In this document: positions 19,773-22,840 of the stretch, one piece after another
Position numbering within the stretch: position 1 is the stretch's first letter
Layout of the letters: each line of letters begins with the position of its first letter
DNA from: Actinomycetota bacterium
GTDB lineage: Bacteria; Actinomycetota; Thermoleophilia; UBA2241
Assembly (NCBI GenBank): GCA_003164655.1
Contig: PLTW01000127.1
Location: 11,163 to 34,002, forward strand
Reading direction: 5' to 3'
DNA: 22,840 nucleotides
Notes under the pieces: model-generated
Seen by the model: the letters and a program-made list of their open reading frames with translations, nothing else
Told to the model about the DNA's origin: nothing
Database searches by the model: none
Translations under genes and position numbers: made by a program

Positions 19773-22343
19773 GTGTGCCCAGAATCCCAACAGCTCAGTT
19801 TGAACACGACCTCGTCTCAGGATACCGGCCGCGCGACCTGCCTCCTCGAGGTCGCGGTTGCCTATGCGAAGCGCGGCCTCAAGGTGTTTCCCGTACACAG
19901 CACCGATTCCGCCAGTGCCTGTTCCTGCGGCAAGCTCGACTGCGGGTCGCCCGGCAAACATCCCCGCACGAATCACGGCCTGAACGACGCCTCGTGCGAT
20001 CCTGAGCAGATCCGCGACTGGTGGGCGCGCTGGCCCGATGCCAACATCGCCATGAACTGCGGCGCCTCAGATCGGATCGTCATCGACATCGACGACAAGG
20101 ACGGTCGACCGGGACCTGCGAGCTGGTCGGCAGTCGAGCAGGAGCTCGGCGATCACTTTGGGGATACGGCGAGAGTCGCGACGCCCTCTGGCGGGTGCCA
20201 CCTTCATTACCTAGTCGACGGCCGTCACGTGGGTTCGGGAAACGATCGCTTTGGCTTCGGCGTCGATGTCAAGGCCGAGGGCGGCTACGTGCTGCTGCCG
20301 CCGTCTGCGATCGGCGGCGTGCGGTACGCGTGGGTTGAGGGCCAAGGGTTCGAGCACACGAAGCCCATTCCCGAGTCGCTGGCGACGAGGCTCGAGTCTG
20401 CCACCGCGCAGACCAACGACCGCGGCCGTTCGGGCAGGCCACAAGAGGCACGCATCACCAAGGGCGAACGCGACGACACCCTGTTTCGCGATGCCTGCGC
20501 TTTGCGTAAGCGCGGTTTCTCAGACGGAGCCATTGAGGCCGCGTTGCTGGAGCGCAACGCCGAACAGTGCGATCCGCCACTGCCCGAAAGCCAGGTGCGC
20601 GCCAAGGTCGCAAGCTCGGCCAGATACGACCCGCCATCCCAAGCGTGCGACGAGTCCGTGGGCGAGGTTCCCTGTGACCGCAACGGCTGGCTCGTCTCCG
20701 ACGGTGCGCATCTCCTTTCGCTTGCCCACCTCAGCCGCAACGACGTCGGTCTGCTGCCCTGGACCAACTTCGACCCGCGCGTGGTGGGCGTGACCGTCGA
20801 CGACGAGGGCCGGCGCTGCTATCTCACCGAACTCGTCCGCATAGACGGGGCCACCAGTCGCGTCCTGCTTGATGCCTCGGCACTGGGCAATCTGCAGAAG
20901 CTCAGCGTCGTCCTGGCCGCCTACGGCTGTTCGATCGTGCCGGCGCCAAGGGAAGTGCACGGTCGTCATGAGGCGGCCCGGCTGCTGCGCTTCCTCGATG
21001 CCCAAGACGCTGCGACCTACAAGACCGCGGAAGCCCTGGGCTGGCACGACGGTGTCGGTTTTCTGACCCACGAGGGCGTGCTCACGGCCGGGGGTTTCTC
21101 CCAGCATCTCGACGTCGTGCCTCACCCCATGCTGGCCAACCGCGCTCCGTATCGCTACGGCCTCGGAAACGAGGGGCAAGCCGTGGCCGTCCTGAAGGCA
21201 CTCCTCACCATGCACGACGAGACGGTCTGCAGCGTGGTCGGCTCCTGGTCTGTAGCCTGTCTGCTAGCCAACGAGCTGCGCCGCTACACCAAGCACTTCC
21301 CCGACCTCGGCCTGGAAGGCTCCTCCGGCACGGGGAAGACCAGCGGGCCGTTCGGTGATCAACTGCAGCTCATCACGGGTAACGCCGAGGGTCCCTGCGA
21401 GCTGACCGCCGCCTCACTGCGCGACCGCATGGGCGCCCATCGCAACGCACCGGTGTGGCTCGACGACGTCAGCAACACCGCCGCCATCTACGACCTGCTG
21501 CGCCAGGCCACCTCGGGCGGTTCGCGCCTCAAGATGGCCGCCGACAACACGCATATGGCAAAGACTGCGCTCGTGGCTCCCGTGATGATCTCGGGCGAGC
21601 ACCTCGGCCCCATCCACGCAGAGAAAGCGATGATGGACCGCTTCCTCTTGGTCGAGCTGCCCTCGCCCGCCGGCCTGAGTCCGCTGCGTGACGGACGGAG
21701 CCGTTTTGACGCTCTTATGGACCTGCGCACGGCCCACAAGAACGACTTCACCGTCTTGGCGGGCAACGTGGTGCAGCTCGTGCTGCAGCGGGCTCATTAC
21801 GTCGATCAGTTTCGCGAGCAGCGTGACGACCGCGTGGCGCGCGAGGCCGACAAGATGGCCGTCCTGCGGGTCGGCGCCCTGGTGCTTTCTGATCTCACCG
21901 GCGACCCGAGCCACTTTCGCCGCGTGGAGGACTGGATCGCCGCACAGCAGCGCGTCGGCGACGAGAACGTGCTGACCTTCGCGATGATCCCCAGGGCACT
22001 GCGCGCCAAGAACCTGCCCGCCTCGGCACTGGATGGTCCGCCCGCCTTTCACGATCGACAGACCGGGATTGTCTGGTTTTCCGAGGCACTGCTGAGCGAC
22101 TGGTGGAACGAGCAGCGCAACCTCAGCGATCGTGAGCGGCGGCTTGGTTCGGCGGAGTCGATTCGTCTGCAGCGCAAGGCCTTGGGCACCGACGGCAAAG
22201 GCGTCTCGAAGGCGACCAAAGATTCTCCAGCGAACGGCAAGCGCCACCGCTTGACCGCACGCTACCACGCTCTTTCGGTCGAGCTGTCCGCGCAGGTGAT
22301 CGAACGCTGCGGACTCTCCGACGGAGACTCCGATGAGGGCTGA
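19773..22343 (+). CDS. Element replicase: prim-pol domain, PriCT-1 and DUF927-like helicase/ATPase
   Basis: An 856-residue multidomain protein. Residues ~20-210 form a bifunctional primase/polymerase (archaeo-eukaryotic primase) domain: a Cys/His set CSCGKLDCGSPGKHP (50-64), Asp105/Asp107 in VIDIDDKDG, PSGGCHLHYLV (138-148) and GFGVDVKAEGGYVLLPPS. Residues ~228-285 match PriCT-1. Residues ~500-640 are an ATPase: Walker A EGSSGTGKT (515-523) and Walker B VWLDD (561-565), of the DUF927 helicase-like type. It would start and extend replication of the excised element. GTG 19773 is chosen because it follows the AlpA-like stop by 8 bases and sits before the conserved domain; upstream in-frame starts lie inside that gene. 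The ribosome binding site is weak, so translational reinitiation is possible. Confidence 0.88.
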   Translation: MCPESQQLSLNTTSSQDTGRATCLLEVAVAYAKRGLKVFPVHSTDSASACSCGKLDCGSPGKHPRTNHGLNDASCDPEQIRDWWARWPDANIAMNCGASDRIVIDIDDKDGRPGPASWSAVEQELGDHFGDTARVATPSGGCHLHYLVDGRHVGSGNDRFGFGVDVKAEGGYVLLPPSAIGGVRYAWVEGQGFEHTKPIPESLATRLESATAQTNDRGRSGRPQEARITKGERDDTLFRDACALRKRGFSDGAIEAALLERNAEQCDPPLPESQVRAKVASSARYDPPSQACDESVGEVPCDRNGWLVSDGAHLLSLAHLSRNDVGLLPWTNFDPRVVGVTVDDEGRRCYLTELVRIDGATSRVLLDASALGNLQKLSVVLAAYGCSIVPAPREVHGRHEAARLLRFLDAQDAATYKTAEALGWHDGVGFLTHEGVLTAGGFSQHLDVVPHPMLANRAPYRYGLGNEGQAVAVLKALLTMHDETVCSVVGSWSVACLLANELRRYTKHFPDLGLEGSSGTGKTSGPFGDQLQLITGNAEGPCELTAASLRDRMGAHRNAPVWLDDVSNTAAIYDLLRQATSGGSRLKMAADNTHMAKTALVAPVMISGEHLGPIHAEKAMMDRFLLVELPSPAGLSPLRDGRSRFDALMDLRTAHKNDFTVLAGNVVQLVLQRAHYVDQFREQRDDRVAREADKMAVLRVGALVLSDLTGDPSHFRRVEDWIAAQQRVGDENVLTFAMIPRALRAKNLPASALDGPPAFHDRQTGIVWFSEALLSDWWNEQRNLSDRERRLGSAESIRLQRKALGTDGKGVSKATKDSPANGKRHRLTARYHALSVELSAQVIERCGLSDGDSDEG

Positions 22344-22348
22344 AAGAT

Positions 22349-22610
22349 GGCAGCACCGGGGGTGCTGCCACAAGCAAAAGCACGGCTTTACGGCAGCACT
22401 GGCAGCACAACTGGTAGCACCCTTGCGGGCTCATGGCAGCACCCTGGCAGCACCCCAATTACCCAGTATTTACAGGTATTTTCTTTCATGGCAGCACCTT
22501 TTCAACCTACGTCGCTCTGCGTGCGAGAAATCAGCCAAATCGTGCCTGAGAACGACGTGGGGCTTGCGTGTTCTACCAAAGGGGGGCCGTTTCTGGGCGA
22601 AGGTGCTGCC
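22349..22610. repeat. Iteron array with AT-rich segment: candidate replication origin
   Basis: Nine copies of GGCAGCACC or a one-base variant occur in 262 bases. Direct copies are at 22349, 22392, 22401, 22413, 22435, 22446 and 22490; inverted copies are at 22361 and 22602. The first pair forms a perfect hairpin with a 3-base centre. Several spacings are at or near multiples of 11 (12, 22, 11, 44), so sites would face the same side of the helix. Between 22456 and 22489 lies a clearly AT-rich run in an otherwise GC-rich genome. Its position between the replicase and ssb fits an iteron origin bound by the replicase or a small initiator. Confidence 0.72.
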
Positions 22611-22652
22611 ATGGCTCCGGACAGCTACTCAAACAACTACAGGAGTCTCATC

Positions 22653-22840
22653 ATGACCGCCATCAACCGCGTCACCTTAGTCGGCAACCTCACCCGCGAC
22701 CCCGAGACCCGCCAGGCCGGCTCAACCACCGTCTGCACCTTGCGCGTCGCCGTGAACGACCGCGTCAAGAACAAAGACACCGGCGTTTGGACCGATTACG
22801 CGAACTACTTCACCGTCACGGTCTTCGGCGCCCAGGGCGA
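22653..22840 (+). CDS. ssb: Single-stranded DNA-binding protein, N-terminal part (cut by window edge)
   Basis: The first 62 codons of an SSB. MTAINRVTLVGNLTRDPETR is the canonical OB-fold start, followed by VCTLRVAVNDRVKN and TDYANYFTVTVFGAQG. AGGAG lies 7 bases before the ATG. SSB would coat single-stranded DNA during replication; being next to the replicase and origin candidate, this is probably the element's own copy rather than the host's replication-repair ssb. The acidic C-terminal tail, which would show whether it binds host partners, is outside the window. Confidence 0.93.
   Translation, partial: MTAINRVTLVGNLTRDPETRQAGSTTVCTLRVAVNDRVKNKDTGVWTDYANYFTVTVFGAQG

Noticed and set aside
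22349..22610. CRISPR array
   Set aside because: Repeats are only 9 bases, irregularly spaced and in both orientations, with no cas genes.
22333..22656. 107-codon frame across the iteron region
   Set aside because: It translates the iterons and the AT-rich run, begins inside the replicase gene and has no ribosome binding site or family resemblance.

Overview
The window is uniformly GC-rich, with a strong preference for G/C at third codon positions, many GTG starts, CCA-encoding tRNA genes and a helix-turn-helix/tyrosine-integrase pair of a type common in actinobacterial elements. It most likely comes from a member of the Actinomycetota; nothing here fixes class or genus.

Layout. (1) About 1-5.9 kb is an accessory patchwork. 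It holds the end of a carboxymuconolactone decarboxylase-family gene, a type II haloacid dehalogenase, a ribbon-helix-helix regulator facing an ABC-2 drug-type exporter, a rifampin ADP-ribosyltransferase (Arr) and a DUF1801 protein. Three same-direction copies of a ~48-bp repeat (658, 2204, 4607) separate these modules. On the minus strand the repeat reads as the 5' end of one gene, with mostly synonymous differences over its conserved second half. The middle copy runs into a broken tyrosine-recombinase C-terminus. (2) About 5.9-15.4 kb looks like stable chromosome: a secreted clostripain-like protease fused to a seven-repeat Ycf48-like propeller, an old-yellow-enzyme/FAD reductase with one iron-sulfur cysteine replaced by Asp, a coupled HTH/Clp-N pair under a large operator, a six-helix-type membrane protein, a polysaccharide deacetylase and a Nif3-RNase HI fusion, followed by tRNA-Gly and tRNA-Cys. 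(3) From tRNA-Cys (15601) to beyond the right edge lies an integrative, probably replicating element: cargo genes (VOC protein, DHFR/RibD-like reductase), a 3' stub of an older integrase, an intact zinc-ribbon tyrosine integrase, its HTH partner, a divergent AlpA/Xis-like gene, a prim-pol/helicase replicase, an iteron-rich AT-containing intergenic region that looks like a replication origin, and the start of ssb.

How the parts work together. In region 3, the integrase, HTH partner and AlpA-like protein would handle integration, excision and control. The prim-pol/helicase, acting at the GGCAGCACC iterons with the element's own SSB, would replicate the excised form. This matches the general plan of actinobacterial integrative elements of the prim-pol (RepPP) replicase type. 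The cargo/integrase-3'-end pattern occurs twice, suggesting stepwise accretion next to tRNA-Cys. Region 1 shows a different kind of repeat-bounded accretion. All identifications come from reading motifs by eye; no database search was run.
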